A DNA stretch of 64,000 nucleotides from Xylanibacter ruminicola Ga6B6 (GCF_000687715.1 NZ_JHXD01000016.1:24272-88271), one strand, 5' to 3'. Positions 1 to 10,038 are shown, numbered from the stretch's first letter. Notes: generated from the sequence alone by a model not told the origin. Numbers and translations are program-made.

Positions 1-1640
1 CCAAAGTATTCTATCTCACCAACAGTCATAGGCAACGAAGGCGAGAAGTGACCAAGTAATCCAAAGACAGCGTCGCCAGGTATCTCCCATATTCTGAAGA
101 AGCCCAGGATATGGTCAATGCGGATGGCATCGAAATACTGTTCCATCCACCTTAAACGCTTACGGAACCACTCCACGACGCCAGTTCCCCAATTATAAGT
201 AGGAAATCCCCAATTCTGACCGTTGGGTGAGAACATGTCTGGCGGCGCACCTGTTTGTGCATCAAGATGAAAATAATCAGGGTGGATAGCCGTTTCTACA
301 CTATTGCCATTTACGCCGATAGGTACATCGCCCTGCAGGAAGATGCCTTTTGATCGGGCATAGTCAGCCGCGACTTTCAGTTGTAAGTGAAGATGGTATT
401 GTGTAAAGTAAACCACCCCCAATGGCAAATCCAACCACTTGGCGTAAGGCACCAACCAATCCTGATTCTCAGCAAACCAAACTTTAAATTCCTTGGCTTC
501 AAGCGTCTGTTGGCCTTTCTCATCAAACAGTTCTTGAATATAAGCCCGCTTCACACGGCCCACCGCCTCATAATCACTATAACCAAGTGCGTTAAGTTCC
601 TGGCGTTGACGATGATACGTATTCATTTTCTGTTTATTTCTCAATACTCCAACAGCCTCTATATCCAGATAATGAGGATGCAGAGCAAAAGCCGAAACAA
701 TATTATATGGATACGAATCACTCCAGTTTTTTGAGCACGTTGTATCGTTAACCGGCAGCAATTGGATAGCCTTCATACCCGTAGCCACGCACCAGTCAAT
801 GAATCGGTATAGATCGCCAAAATCGCCCACGCCATACGACTGCTTACTACGTAGCGAGAACACGGGAATCACCACGCCTGCAGCTCGCCATGTATGCTCT
901 TTAACTCTCAGGTTCTCACCATAAGCCACCAGTACAGTACCATCAGGCACCATAGTCTGATCAGCTGGCAGCAAACCTGCAGTTGTGCGATTATCACCTT
1001 CCTCCCAAGTCACAAGTGCATGGGTAGCGTCATCAATAATCACATATTTATATTCTATAGGCAACAGCACAGCATCCACATTCACCGACAGCAGCCACTC
1101 GAATCTACCAATCGACTCCATACGTAGATAACGAGCCACATTCCAGCTACCCAACGCCGGATGGTTACCTATAATAGCTACCGATTGCCCCTTCTGCAAT
1201 TGAGGAGCCGACACTCTGAACAGGATTGTTTTACGATACAAAGGTACACGAAGCGGCTCAACCTGCTGGTCAACAGCCAGTCCCATCGTAGTATGATAAG
1301 CCAAGCTATAAAGATGATACTGCAGAGGCACATCACGCCACAAATCAGCCATCACATAGTCTTTTGCCGAATCAAAGTAATAGGTTCGTGGTATCGCATT
1401 CCACTCTTTTCTAAGCACATTGTCATCAGCATCCTCTACCTGATAGTAGTAAGAGAACGATGCTATCGGATGTTTGCGCGATTCAAGCACGGTGGTTTCC
1501 AAGTGCCACTCCAAACCGTCAGAGGTAATCATCATCAACCGTTCCGTCTTTTTGGTCTGGTCGATGCTGAGATAAGTCAGCAGCACATAGAGATTTTGTC
1601 CCCATTGAGTGCCATATTGTATAGAAAACTTAAGTTTCAT
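1..1640 (-). CDS. malQ: 4-alpha-glucanotransferase (amylomaltase) with N-terminal starch-binding modules, 3' end cut by window
   Basis: Reading the minus strand from the ATG at 1640-1638 gives 546 codons open to the window edge, so the C-terminus is missing. The enzyme transfers alpha-1,4-glucan segments in maltodextrin and glycogen metabolism in the cytoplasm. Residues about 1-100 and 125-225 resemble two CBM20 starch-binding domains (the second has GNHPALGSWN). GH77 catalytic sequence starts near residue 250 (GVVIPVFSLRS, GVGDFGDLYRFIDWC). The segment IRIDHILGFF, with Asp about residue 509, fits the catalytic nucleophile motif of the family. Two CBM20 modules in front of GH77 is the usual Bacteroidetes form. 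A TATCTTTG box lies upstream at 1657-1664. Large plus-strand ORFs across this region are antisense shadows. Confidence 0.93.
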   Translation of the reverse strand, partial: MKLKFSIQYGTQWGQNLYVLLTYLSIDQTKKTERLMMITSDGLEWHLETTVLESRKHPIASFSYYYQVEDADDNVLRKEWNAIPRTYYFDSAKDYVMADLWRDVPLQYHLYSLAYHTTMGLAVDQQVEPLRVPLYRKTILFRVSAPQLQKGQSVAIIGNHPALGSWNVARYLRMESIGRFEWLLSVNVDAVLLPIEYKYVIIDDATHALVTWEEGDNRTTAGLLPADQTMVPDGTVLVAYGENLRVKEHTWRAAGVVIPVFSLRSKQSYGVGDFGDLYRFIDWCVATGMKAIQLLPVNDTTCSKNWSDSYPYNIVSAFALHPHYLDIEAVGVLRNKQKMNTYHRQRQELNALGYSDYEAVGRVKRAYIQELFDEKGQQTLEAKEFKVWFAENQDWLVPYAKWLDLPLGVVYFTQYHLHLQLKVAADYARSKGIFLQGDVPIGVNGNSVETAIHPDYFHLDAQTGAPPDMFSPNGQNWGFPTYNWGTGVVEWFRKRLRWMEQYFDAIRIDHILGFFRIWEIPGDAVFGLLGHFSPSLPMTVGEIEYF

Positions 1641-1656
1641 AAGCTATATTTTAGGG

Positions 1657-1664
1657 CAAAGATA
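1657..1664 (-). promoter_or_regulatory. Bacteroidetes -7 box for malQ
   Basis: TATCTTTG on the minus strand matches the TAnnTTTG consensus and sits 16 nt before the malQ ATG. The short gap to mltG (1641-1732) therefore holds two divergent promoters. I saw no clear TTTG at the -33 distance. Confidence 0.6.
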
Positions 1665-1706
1665 CAAAAAAATGATAAATTAGCGATAATAGTGGAGAGA
1701 TTTTTG

Positions 1707-1714
1707 TAACTTTG
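1707..1714 (+). promoter_or_regulatory. Bacteroidetes -7 box for mltG-glnS
   Basis: TAACTTTG matches TAnnTTTG, 18 nt before the ATG at 1733. It overlaps an in-frame TTG at 1712, which argues that this TTG is not the translation start of mltG. Confidence 0.65.
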
Positions 1715-1732
1715 CAGCGTTTTTTCAAGGAT

Positions 1733-2764
1733 ATGAAGATGAATTGGATAAAAAAGTCAAGCTATCTGGTTCCTATCATTGTATGCGTATTAGGAATCTT
1801 GGGCATCGCATATTACTATTTTGTGGGGAGTTTTTCTAAACTCAGCGCCACAGAATACGTGTATATCGACAACAACGACAATCTTGATTCAGTATGCGTC
1901 AAGTTGGAGCCGATTGCATCCGAACATGGTCTTTCGGCATTCAGAATGCTCGCACGCCATGGTGGTTATAAGGAGCATATTCGTAGCGGTCGATACGCTA
2001 TCACACCCGATCAGAGTACGATCAAAGTATTCCGTAATCTGAAGAACGGACATCAGGAACCAGTAAAACTTACCATTCCCGAGAGTCGTACCATGGACAG
2101 ACTGGCCGGTTACCTGTCACGAAAACTGATGATGGACAGCGTTGCTGTAGCCATCCTGCTCAGTGATTCATCGTTCTGCGCACAGCAGGGTTATGACACA
2201 GCCACTATCGCCTGTTTGTTCATCCCCAACACCTACGAGGTCTATTGGAACATCTCTATAGAGAACCTGATGAAGCGCATGCAGAAGGAGAACGAGAATT
2301 TCTGGAATGTACAGCGAACACTGAAAGCCGAGGCGCTGAAACTCAGCAAAAACGAGGTTTGCACATTGGCGAGCATTATCGACGAGGAGACAGCTAACAA
2401 TGCCGAGAAACCTATGATTGCTGGCATGTATCTGAACCGATTGAAGGCAGATATGCCACTTCAGGCCGACCCCACCATCAAGTTTGCCTTGAAAGATTTT
2501 GCAATCAAGCGTATCTACCACAACATGCTGCAATTCAACAGTCCTTATAACACCTATAAGAATACAGGACTGCCTCCCGGTCCCATCAAGATTGCATCGG
2601 TAGCAGGTATCGACGCTGTACTGAATCGCACAGCCCACGATTATCTGTATATGTGCGCCAAGGAGGACTTTTCTGGCACGCATAATTTTGCCAGAACCTA
2701 TCAGGAGCACCTGAAGAATGCAGCCAAATATTCACAAGCATTAAACGAAAAAGGAATAAAATAA
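1733..2764 (+). CDS. mltG: Endolytic murein transglycosylase MltG (YceG-like)
   Basis: This 343-aa protein cleaves nascent glycan strands of peptidoglycan at the outer face of the inner membrane and sets strand length. A short cytoplasmic tail is followed by one membrane anchor (about residues 9-30) and a periplasmic YceG domain. Family signatures near the catalytic site are visible: LASIIDEET, GMYLNRLKADMPLQADPTIKFAL and the late GLPPGPI. In E. coli the first motif reads ASIVEKET; here Asp replaces the first Glu, with two Glu following. I chose the ATG at 1733 over a TTG at 1712 because the TTG lies in the promoter box. The gene ends 8 bp before glnS and is probably co-transcribed with it. 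Confidence 0.92.
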   Translation: MKMNWIKKSSYLVPIIVCVLGILGIAYYYFVGSFSKLSATEYVYIDNNDNLDSVCVKLEPIASEHGLSAFRMLARHGGYKEHIRSGRYAITPDQSTIKVFRNLKNGHQEPVKLTIPESRTMDRLAGYLSRKLMMDSVAVAILLSDSSFCAQQGYDTATIACLFIPNTYEVYWNISIENLMKRMQKENENFWNVQRTLKAEALKLSKNEVCTLASIIDEETANNAEKPMIAGMYLNRLKADMPLQADPTIKFALKDFAIKRIYHNMLQFNSPYNTYKNTGLPPGPIKIASVAGIDAVLNRTAHDYLYMCAKEDFSGTHNFARTYQEHLKNAAKYSQALNEKGIK

Positions 2765-2772
2765 CACAAGAT

Positions 2773-4527
2773 ATGGAAGAGATAATTAAGAACGAGACAG
2801 AAGAAAAGAAGTCTGTCAGCTTCATTGAACAGAAAGTCATCAATGACCTGGCAGAGGGTAAGAACGGTGGCAGAATGCAGACCCGTTTTCCACCAGAGCC
2901 AAACGGTTACCTGCATATTGGCCATGCTAAAGCTATTGCCATCGACTTCGGACTGGCTAAGAAATATGGCGGTCAATGCAACCTGCGCTTCGACGATACA
3001 AACCCCATCAAGGAAGATACAGAATACATCGAGAGTATTGAGAACGATATCAAATGGCTCGGTTTCAAGTGGGCTAACGTTTACTATGCCAGCGACTATT
3101 TCCAGGAGCTCTGGGACTTTGCTGTATGGCTCATCCAGCAGGGACGTGCTTATGTAGATGAGCAGAGTGCCGAGGTGATTGCCCAGCAGAAGGGTACCAC
3201 CACAAGTCCTGGTACAAACAGTCCCTATCGCGACCGTCCCGTTGAGGAGAACCTGAAGCTGTTCGAGTTCATGAACAGTGGCAAGTGCGAGCCAGGCACA
3301 CTGGTTCTGCGCGCCAAGATTGATATGGCTCACCCCAACATGCTGTTCCGCGATCCCCTCATTTATCGTGTACTCAATATTCCTCATATCCGTACAGGCA
3401 ACAAGTGGAATGCTTACCCCATGTACGATTTCACTCATGGTCAGAGCGACTACCTCGAGGGTGTAACCCACTCATGGTGTACACTCGAGTTCGTTGAGCA
3501 TCGCCCCCTTTACGATCTGTTCGTTACATGGATGAAGGAGTGGAAGGGTGAGACTGACAACATTGAGGACAACCGTCCACGTCAGACCGAGTTCAATAAG
3601 CTGAACCTCAACTACACACTGATGTCAAAGCGAAATCTGCTGGCATTGGTACAGAATAACATGGTAAGCGGTTGGGACGACCCCCGTATGCCAACTATCT
3701 GCGGATTCCGCCGCCGTGGTTACAGTCCCGAGAGTATCATCAAGTTCATCGACAAGATTGGCTACACCAAGATTGACGCCCTGAACGATATGGCCCTCTT
3801 GGAGAGTGCTGTTCGCGACGATCTGAACAGTCGTGCTATCCGTGTTAGCGCTGTACTCGATCCTGTGAAGGTGGTTATCACCAACTACCCTGAGGACCAG
3901 ATTGAACAGCTCACCGCTATCAACAACCCAGAGAACGAAGCTGATGGCACTCACACTGTAGAGTTCACCCGCGAGCTTTGGATTGAGCGCGACGACTTTA
4001 TGAAGGAAGCCGAGAAGAAATTTATGCGATTGGCCCCTGGCAAGGAGGTTCGTTTGAAGAACGCCTACATTATTAAATGTAACGAGGATCATCCCTGCGA
4101 TGAGGATGAGAATGGTAACGTAACCACCATCTATTGTACCTACGATCCTGATTCACGCAGCGGTATGCCTGGTTCTAACCGCAAGATTAAGGGCAAGACT
4201 CTCCACTGGGTAAGTTGCAAACACGCTGTCGAGGCCGAGGTTCGTCTTTACGACCGTCTGTGGAAGGTAGAGAATCCTCGTGATGACATGGCCGCTATCC
4301 GCGAAGCCAAGAACTGCGATGCAGTTACAGCGATGAAGGAGATTATCAATCCCGACTCACTGCACATCATCAAGAAGTGCTATATCGAGCCATACGCCGC
4401 CGATATGAAGCCACTCACCTATCTGCAGTTCCAGCGTATTGGTTACTTCACACCTGATACTGATTCAACAGCCGAGAAGCCTATCTTCAATAAGACAGTT
4501 GGACTCAAGGACACTTGGAAAAAATAA
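2773..4527 (+). CDS. glnS: Glutamine--tRNA ligase
   Basis: This class I aminoacyl-tRNA synthetase charges tRNA-Gln with glutamine using ATP. It has 584 aa, close to the usual 550-600. The nucleotide-binding motifs are intact: PPEPNGYLHIGHAKA (HIGH) near residue 45 and LMSKRN (KMSKS-type) near 290. Also typical are RFDDTNP, the tRNA-acceptor region FTHGQSDYLEGVTHSWCTLEF, and the C-terminal anticodon-binding beta barrels with DPDSRSG and GKTLHWVS. It lies 8 bp after mltG and 11 bp before the TPR gene, suggesting one transcript through the DedA gene. GC content and codon use look like those of a highly expressed core gene. Confidence 0.97.
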   Translation: MEEIIKNETEEKKSVSFIEQKVINDLAEGKNGGRMQTRFPPEPNGYLHIGHAKAIAIDFGLAKKYGGQCNLRFDDTNPIKEDTEYIESIENDIKWLGFKWANVYYASDYFQELWDFAVWLIQQGRAYVDEQSAEVIAQQKGTTTSPGTNSPYRDRPVEENLKLFEFMNSGKCEPGTLVLRAKIDMAHPNMLFRDPLIYRVLNIPHIRTGNKWNAYPMYDFTHGQSDYLEGVTHSWCTLEFVEHRPLYDLFVTWMKEWKGETDNIEDNRPRQTEFNKLNLNYTLMSKRNLLALVQNNMVSGWDDPRMPTICGFRRRGYSPESIIKFIDKIGYTKIDALNDMALLESAVRDDLNSRAIRVSAVLDPVKVVITNYPEDQIEQLTAINNPENEADGTHTVEFTRELWIERDDFMKEAEKKFMRLAPGKEVRLKNAYIIKCNEDHPCDEDENGNVTTIYCTYDPDSRSGMPGSNRKIKGKTLHWVSCKHAVEAEVRLYDRLWKVENPRDDMAAIREAKNCDAVTAMKEIINPDSLHIIKKCYIEPYAADMKPLTYLQFQRIGYFTPDTDSTAEKPIFNKTVGLKDTWKK

Positions 4528-4538
4528 TTTAAGAAGAA

Positions 4539-5957
4539 GTGCCAGAAGATTTAGATTATTTCGAAAGCGAGGATTTTAAAGAGATTCTACGCCAATACGA
4601 AGAGTCAGTCAAGTCGGGCGAACGCATCTACATAGATGCCGACGACTTGACTGACATTGCCGATTATTACCACTACAATAATCGGTTAGCCGAAGCCGAG
4701 GATGCCATTTCCTTAGCTATCGAATATAATCCTGAAGCCGTTGGTCCGATGCTTTATCGGGCCCGTGAGGCATTAGAGAAAAAGGATTTCAAGACCGCCG
4801 AGCAATATGCCGACAAAGTCGAGCCTCTGGATAGTATCGAAACAGTCTATCTGCGTGCCGAGATACTCCTCGCCAAGAACGAGGTTGAAAGTGCCGACAA
4901 GTTACTCAAACAATACCTCAATGAAGTGCCCGACGATGAATCTGTCGACTTTATAAAAGGCGTAACCGATCTCTATCACGAATACAACCAGTTTGGCAAA
5001 GCCTTCGAATGGATAGTCAATGCCACCAACGATCACTCCGACAGTTTCAAGGAGTTGATGGCTCGTACATTATTCGGCTTAGGCAAATACAAGGATAGCG
5101 AAAAACTCTTCAATGAGTTACTCGATAAAAATCCCTACTCTACGAATTACTGGAATGCCTTAGCTGGCATACAGTACATGAAAGAAGACTATTCGGCAGC
5201 GCTTAACAGCAGCGAATATGCCATTGCCATCGATCCCAACGACACCAATGGTCTGTTGTCAAAGGCCAACACCCTGTTAGCGATGGGTAATCACGACGAA
5301 GCACTCAAGTACTTCCAGAAATATTCCGAGAAGATGCCAAACGACGAGTTTGGCCATCTTCATGTGGCTATCTGTCTCGCAAACAAAGGTTTACACAAAG
5401 AAGGATTAGAGGCATTGAAGAAAGCTGTCAGCGTTTCAGCTGTCAGCTCTATATACCTACCAGAGATATATCAAGAGATGGCTTTCACTTATAATGTATT
5501 AGGCCAAATGGACAAAGCCTTATGGTGCTTAGACATGACCGACCAATTAGATTGCAACCATTACCATATGGGTGTTATCAAGGGACACATTCTCTTAGCC
5601 AACCAAAAAATTAAAGAGGCCAAAGCCGCATTCTACAAAGTAATAAAAGAATCGGGTTACAATCCTACGGTCGTACTTAGGGTTATCATCTCTTACCAAG
5701 ACAACAAATACTTACAATTTGCATACGAATCCTATCTGGGATTCTTCGAAAAGGTTGGCAAAGATTTTAAGGAGGGTTATTCTTATCTGGCCTTATGTTG
5801 CAACGAGCTGATGAAGAACGATGAGTTTTTATACTACCTGAAGAAGGCCTGCGATTGCAATCCCGAGGAAGCCAGGGCCGTATTAGGCGAGTTATTTCCC
5901 GATAACATGGATCCTAAAGATTATTACAAATACGCATTAGAACATTCAGACGAATAA
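4539..5957 (+). CDS. Tetratricopeptide-repeat protein
   Basis: This 472-aa soluble protein is built mostly of TPR helices. Repeats can be followed from about residue 40 to 430, for example YWNALAGIQYMKEDYSAALNSSEYAIAIDPND and the next unit with LLAMGNHDEALKYFQKYSEKMPND. No signal peptide or other catalytic domain is visible, so a cytoplasmic scaffold or co-chaperone role is likely but the partner is unknown. The start is a GTG at 4539: an in-frame TAA at 4530 excludes anything further upstream, and the next Met is too far inside the first repeats. The gene follows glnS by 11 bp, and the DedA gene starts 1 bp after its stop. Confidence 0.85.
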   Translation: MPEDLDYFESEDFKEILRQYEESVKSGERIYIDADDLTDIADYYHYNNRLAEAEDAISLAIEYNPEAVGPMLYRAREALEKKDFKTAEQYADKVEPLDSIETVYLRAEILLAKNEVESADKLLKQYLNEVPDDESVDFIKGVTDLYHEYNQFGKAFEWIVNATNDHSDSFKELMARTLFGLGKYKDSEKLFNELLDKNPYSTNYWNALAGIQYMKEDYSAALNSSEYAIAIDPNDTNGLLSKANTLLAMGNHDEALKYFQKYSEKMPNDEFGHLHVAICLANKGLHKEGLEALKKAVSVSAVSSIYLPEIYQEMAFTYNVLGQMDKALWCLDMTDQLDCNHYHMGVIKGHILLANQKIKEAKAAFYKVIKESGYNPTVVLRVIISYQDNKYLQFAYESYLGFFEKVGKDFKEGYSYLALCCNELMKNDEFLYYLKKACDCNPEEARAVLGELFPDNMDPKDYYKYALEHSDE

Positions 5958-5958
5958 T

Positions 5959-6597
5959 ATGAATTTTATTACAAACATTCTCAACACACTCGGTTGGTAT
6001 CCAACCATTTTCTTTCTGATGTTATTAGAAAGTACAGTAGTACCAGTACCATCAGAGTTTGTTGTAACGCCTGCAGCTTACCATGCAGCCAGTGGCTCAT
6101 TAAACGTATTTTTAGTCATCCTATTTGCCACACTTGGAGCTGATATTGGAGCCAGCATCAACTACTTTGTAGCTTTGTATGTTGGTCGTCCAGTCATCTA
6201 CAAGTTCGCCAACAGCAAATGGGGCAAGATGTGCCTGCTTAATCAGGAGAAAGTTGAGAAAAGCGAGAAATACTTTGACGATCATGGCATCGCCGCAACA
6301 CTTACCGGTCGATTTGTCCCCGTCATCCGCCATCTCATTTCCATCCCAGCCGGTTTGGCACGTATGCATTACGGTAAGTTCCTGCTGTTTACCACCATCG
6401 GTGCCGGTGGCTGGCACAGTGTACTGGCGCTGTTAGGTTGGTATCTGCATGCCATTGTACCCGAGGATCAGTTGAACGACAAGATTAGCGAATACGCCGA
6501 ATATATCAAATTCGCCATCCTGGGTCTGATTGTAGTGGCTGTCGTTTATTTCGTCATCAAACGAAAACTTAATCATAAACAAGAAAAGTCAGCGTAA
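5959..6597 (+). CDS. DedA/VTT family inner-membrane protein
   Basis: This 212-aa polytopic protein belongs to the DedA (SNARE-associated/VTT) family, whose members include undecaprenyl-phosphate flippases and envelope homeostasis proteins. Characteristic features are FFLMLLESTVVPVPSEFVVTPA near the N-terminus (conserved Glu and PVPSE re-entrant loop) and GRFVPVIRHLISIPAGLARM in the middle (conserved Arg residues). A final membrane helix lies at about 182-203 before a Lys-rich tail. It begins 1 bp after the TPR gene and is the last gene before the promoter of manC. Whether it carries undecaprenyl phosphate is inferred from relatives and not shown by the sequence alone. Confidence 0.88.
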   Translation: MNFITNILNTLGWYPTIFFLMLLESTVVPVPSEFVVTPAAYHAASGSLNVFLVILFATLGADIGASINYFVALYVGRPVIYKFANSKWGKMCLLNQEKVEKSEKYFDDHGIAATLTGRFVPVIRHLISIPAGLARMHYGKFLLFTTIGAGGWHSVLALLGWYLHAIVPEDQLNDKISEYAEYIKFAILGLIVVAVVYFVIKRKLNHKQEKSA

Positions 6598-6643
6598 TAA
6601 GCATTTTTTCGCTTTTTTATGCTTTCTTTTCTATTATTTTTCG

Positions 6644-6651
6644 TATTTTTG
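6644..6651 (+). promoter_or_regulatory. Bacteroidetes -7 box for manC-gmd-fcl
   Basis: TATTTTTG matches TAnnTTTG in a T-rich spacer between the DedA gene and manC. The ATG of manC is 26 nt downstream. The surrounding run of T residues may also contribute to ending the upstream transcript. Confidence 0.55.
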
Positions 6652-6677
6652 CGCAATATTATCAGCAAACAACGATT

Positions 6678-7745
6678 ATGGCAAGAACAAACAACCATTT
6701 GGTCATCATGGCAGGCGGCGTTGGTAGCCGTTTCTGGCCCATGAGTACTACCGAGAACCCAAAGCAGTTCATCGACGTTCTCGGCGTTGGCAAAACATTA
6801 CTACAGTTAACGGTAGAAAGATTTGGCAATTTGGTTAAGCCCGAGAACATTTGGGTGGTAACCAACCAGAATTATCAGGACATTGTTAAGCAGCAGTTGC
6901 CTGATATGCCAGCAGGAAACATTCTATGCGAACCTTGTCGCAGAAACACAGCACCATGTATTGCTTACGTTAGTTGGCGCATTAAGTCGAAAGATCCTAA
7001 GGCCAACATCATTGTAACCCCAAGCGATCACATTGTGACCGACAAGACAGAATTTCAGCGTGTCATCAAGGAGTGCATGCAGTTCACCAGCGAGACCGAC
7101 GCTATCGTTACCTTAGGCATGAAGCCCAACCGCCCTGAAACAGGCTATGGCTACATCCAGGCCGACCTGAGCACCAGCTCACTCCGAAACAAAGAGATCT
7201 TCAGAGTAGACTCTTTCCGCGAGAAGCCAAATCTCGAGACGGCTCAGGAATATATCAAGAAGAACTATTATTTCTGGAATGCAGGCATCTTCATCTGGAA
7301 TGTAAATACCATTGTGAATGCCTTCCGCATCTACCAGCCCTCAATGGCCAAGATATTCGAGTCGCTGTTACCTATCTATGGTACCGACAAGGAGCAGGAG
7401 GAGATCAACCGATTGTTCCCCGAATGCGAAAACATTTCTGTCGACTACGCTATCATGGAAAAGGCCGAAGAGATTTTCGTTTGTCCATCCGACTTCGGGT
7501 GGAGCGACCTGGGCACATGGGGCTCACTTCACGAGCAAAGCAAGAAAGACCTCTATGGCAATGCCAGCATCGGTCCCGATGTCAACCTGATCGAGAGTCA
7601 CAACTGCATTGTTCACACCATGCAGGAAAAGAAGGTAGTTATTCAGGGTCTCGATGGTTATATCGTAGCCGAAAACAACGACACACTGCTCATCTGCAAA
7701 CTGTCAGAAGAACAGCGTATCAAACAATTCTCAGGAAATAATTAA
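6678..7745 (+). CDS. manC: Mannose-1-phosphate guanylyltransferase
   Basis: The enzyme makes GDP-mannose from mannose-1-phosphate and GTP in the cytoplasm. The protein has 355 aa and contains only the nucleotidyltransferase half; the phosphomannose isomerase half of bifunctional enzymes is absent. The signature is clear: VIMAGGVGSRFWPMS followed by NPKQF near the N-terminus (residues about 9-32), then TPSDHIV and the EKPNLETAQEYI metal/sugar-binding region, with VDYAIMEKA and GWSDLGTWGS late. It lies 11 bp before gmd, so the operon runs GDP-mannose to GDP-4-keto-6-deoxymannose to GDP-fucose. This supplies precursor to the glycan locus beginning at 11.7 kb. Confidence 0.95.
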   Translation: MARTNNHLVIMAGGVGSRFWPMSTTENPKQFIDVLGVGKTLLQLTVERFGNLVKPENIWVVTNQNYQDIVKQQLPDMPAGNILCEPCRRNTAPCIAYVSWRIKSKDPKANIIVTPSDHIVTDKTEFQRVIKECMQFTSETDAIVTLGMKPNRPETGYGYIQADLSTSSLRNKEIFRVDSFREKPNLETAQEYIKKNYYFWNAGIFIWNVNTIVNAFRIYQPSMAKIFESLLPIYGTDKEQEEINRLFPECENISVDYAIMEKAEEIFVCPSDFGWSDLGTWGSLHEQSKKDLYGNASIGPDVNLIESHNCIVHTMQEKKVVIQGLDGYIVAENNDTLLICKLSEEQRIKQFSGNN

Positions 7746-7756
7746 CATAAACTATA

Positions 7757-8848
7757 ATGGATAAAAAAGTTGCTCTTATCACCGGTATTACCGGTCAAGA
7801 CGGTTCATATCTGGCCGAATTCCTCATTGAGAAAGGTTATGAGGTTCACGGCCTCATGCGTCGATCATCTTCATTCAACACTGCCCGTATCGAACATCTT
7901 TATCTCGACGAGTGGGTTCGTGATATGAAGAAAGCCCGCCTTGTTAATCTCCACTGGGCCGACATGACCGATTCATCATCCCTGATTCGTGTCATCTCTA
8001 AGATTCGCCCAACCGAGATATATAACCTCGCAGCTCAGAGTCATGTAAAGGTATCTTTCGATGTTCCCGAATATACAGCCGATACCGATGCCAACGGTGT
8101 GCTCCGTTTGCTGGAAGCCGTACGCATTGCTGGTCTGGCTGATACTTGCCGTATTTACCAAGCCTCTACTTCAGAGCTCTATGGTAAGGTACAGGAGGTT
8201 CCTCAGAGCGAGACTACCCCATTCTACCCCCGCTCTCCATATGCCGTAGCAAAGCTCTATGGCTTCTGGATTATGAAGAACTATCGCGAATCATATAATA
8301 TGTTCTGCTGTAACGGTATCCTCTTTAACCACGAGAGTGAGCGCCGCGGTGAGACTTTCGTTACCCGTAAGATCACCTTGGCAGCAGCCCGTATCGCCCA
8401 GGGTTATCAGGACAAACTCTATCTGGGTAACCTGAACTCACTGCGCGACTGGGGATATGCCAAGGATTACATCGAGTGCATGTGGCTTATCTTGCAGCAG
8501 CCCGAGCCCGACGATTTCGTAATTGCCACAGGCGAATACCATACCGTTCGTGAGTTTGCTACCCTCGCTTTCAAAGAGGTTGGTATCGAACTCGAATGGC
8601 GTGGCGATGGTGTCGACGAGAAGGGTTACGACAAAGCAACCGGCAAAGCACTGGTTGAGGTCGATCCTAAGTACTTCCGTCCCGCCGAGGTCGATCAGCT
8701 GTTAGGTAATCCCGCCAAGGCTAAGGCCAAGTTAGGTTGGAACCCACAGAAGACCTCTTTCGAGGACCTGGTAAAGATTATGGTTCAGCACGACATGAAG
8801 TTCGTTAAGAAACTATTCCTTAAAGCACACATGGACGATGCTGAGTAA
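7757..8848 (+). CDS. gmd: GDP-mannose 4,6-dehydratase
   Basis: This NADP-dependent short-chain dehydrogenase/reductase converts GDP-D-mannose into GDP-4-keto-6-deoxy-D-mannose. It has 363 aa, the normal size. The Rossmann motif is [16 protein letters not shown] (residues 5-20), the active-site Ser/Thr is in [12 protein letters not shown], and the Tyr-Lys pair is in [12 protein letters not shown]. The [17 protein letters not shown] segment is typical of Gmd and not of other sugar dehydratases. It follows manC by 11 bp and overlaps fcl by 11 bp, which indicates coupled translation. Confidence 0.97.
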   Translation: MDKKVALITGITGQDGSYLAEFLIEKGYEVHGLMRRSSSFNTARIEHLYLDEWVRDMKKARLVNLHWADMTDSSSLIRVISKIRPTEIYNLAAQSHVKVSFDVPEYTADTDANGVLRLLEAVRIAGLADTCRIYQASTSELYGKVQEVPQSETTPFYPRSPYAVAKLYGFWIMKNYRESYNMFCCNGILFNHESERRGETFVTRKITLAAARIAQGYQDKLYLGNLNSLRDWGYAKDYIECMWLILQQPEPDDFVIATGEYHTVREFATLAFKEVGIELEWRGDGVDEKGYDKATGKALVEVDPKYFRPAEVDQLLGNPAKAKAKLGWNPQKTSFEDLVKIMVQHDMKFVKKLFLKAHMDDAE

Positions 8849-10004
8849 AGATAGTAAGATATATGTAGCGGGACACCACGGACTTGTGGGTTCCGCTATT
8901 TGGAATAACCTGCTTCAACGAGGCTACACCAATCTGGTGGGCCGCACTCACAAAGAGTTAGACCTGACCGATCAGGTAGCCGTTAAGCAGTTCTTTGATG
9001 AAGAGCGCCCCGATGCCGTAGTGCTGGCAGCAGCCTTTGTTGGTGGCATCATGGCTAACTCACTGTATCGTGCCGACTTCATCATGATGAATATGAAGAT
9101 TCAGTGCAACGTTATCAGCGAGGCCTATGCTCACGGTGTCAAAAAACTACTTTTCTTAGGTTCTACATGCATTTATCCCAAGAATGCACCACAGCCTATG
9201 AAAGAGGATTGTCTGCTTACATCACCATTGGAATACACCAACGAAGAGTATGCCATCGCCAAGATAGCAGGCTTAAAGATGTGCGAGAGCTACAATCTAC
9301 AGTACGGCACCAATTATATCGCAGTGATGCCAACCAACCTCTATGGTCCTAACGACAACTTCCACCTGGAGAACAGTCACGTCATGCCAGCCATGATGCG
9401 TAAGGTATATCTTGCCAAGCTCATCCACGATAATGCATGGGATAAGATAGCCATCGACTTGAACAAACGTCCGGTCGAAGGTGTGAACGGCGATGCTACA
9501 CAGCAGGAAATCTTGACAGTTCTGGCTAAATATGGTATCGAGAACAATAAGGTTACACTATGGGGTACTGGCACCCCACTGCGCGAGTTCCTTTGGAGTG
9601 AGGATATGGCCGATGCATCAGTACACGTACTGCTGAATGTGAACTTTAGCGACATTATCGGTATCGAGAAGTATTCTTCAGTTCACTACGGAGCCTCTAC
9701 TGATGGCGCTGTAGATCGCAACCATTCTGCTGGTCGAGGAGGCGCCATTCCCAAGTTAGGCGAAATCCGCAACTGCCACATCAATGTGGGTACAGGTAAG
9801 GAGCTCACTATTCGCGAACTTTCCGAGTTAGTAGTCAAAGCCGTAGGCTTCGAAGGAACCGTAGAGTTCGACGCCACCAAACCCGATGGTACTATGCGTA
9901 AACTAATTGACGTTTCTAAACTTCATTCTCTCGGCTGGACACACAAAGTTGAGATTGAAGATGGTGTTAAGAAACTATTCGAATGGTACAAAAATACTTT
10001 ATAA
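8838..10004 (+). CDS. fcl: GDP-L-fucose synthase
   Basis: This bifunctional epimerase/reductase completes GDP-L-fucose synthesis from the Gmd product. It has 388 aa, longer than the roughly 310-320 aa E. coli enzyme, mainly because of extra sequence between residues about 195 and 300 that is common in Bacteroidales homologues. Visible motifs are [12 protein letters not shown] (NADP binding), [11 protein letters not shown] (active-site Ser/Cys region) and [16 protein letters not shown] (Tyr and Lys). [20 protein letters not shown] is diagnostic. It starts inside the end of gmd (11 bp overlap) and is followed at once by a strong terminator. Free GDP-fucose can be used by surface glycan synthesis. 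Confidence 0.96.
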   Translation: MLSKDSKIYVAGHHGLVGSAIWNNLLQRGYTNLVGRTHKELDLTDQVAVKQFFDEERPDAVVLAAAFVGGIMANSLYRADFIMMNMKIQCNVISEAYAHGVKKLLFLGSTCIYPKNAPQPMKEDCLLTSPLEYTNEEYAIAKIAGLKMCESYNLQYGTNYIAVMPTNLYGPNDNFHLENSHVMPAMMRKVYLAKLIHDNAWDKIAIDLNKRPVEGVNGDATQQEILTVLAKYGIENNKVTLWGTGTPLREFLWSEDMADASVHVLLNVNFSDIIGIEKYSSVHYGASTDGAVDRNHSAGRGGAIPKLGEIRNCHINVGTGKELTIRELSELVVKAVGFEGTVEFDATKPDGTMRKLIDVSKLHSLGWTHKVEIEDGVKKLFEWYKNTL

Positions 10005-10008
10005 AAAG

Positions 10009-10036
10009 AAACCCGCCGTTTGGCGGGTTTTCTTTT
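10009..10036. terminator. Strong bidirectional rho-independent terminator between fcl and xylB
   Basis: The arms AAACCCGCC and GGCGGGTTT form a perfect 9-bp stem with a GTTT loop, flanked by an A-run on the left and TCTTTTTATT on the right. It therefore works as a terminator for fcl on the plus strand and for xylB on the minus strand. It is the clearest intrinsic terminator in the window. Confidence 0.9.
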
Positions 10037-10038
10037 TA

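Noticed and set aside
1161..1709. 182-aa plus-strand ORF
   Set aside because: It lies antisense to malQ, overlaps the promoter region and has no recognisable domain.
1712..1732. TTG start giving a 7-residue longer MltG
   Set aside because: The TTG is part of the TAACTTTG promoter box.
2701..3471. 256-aa minus-strand ORF
   Set aside because: It is an antisense shadow of the glnS coding sequence, created by its codon bias.
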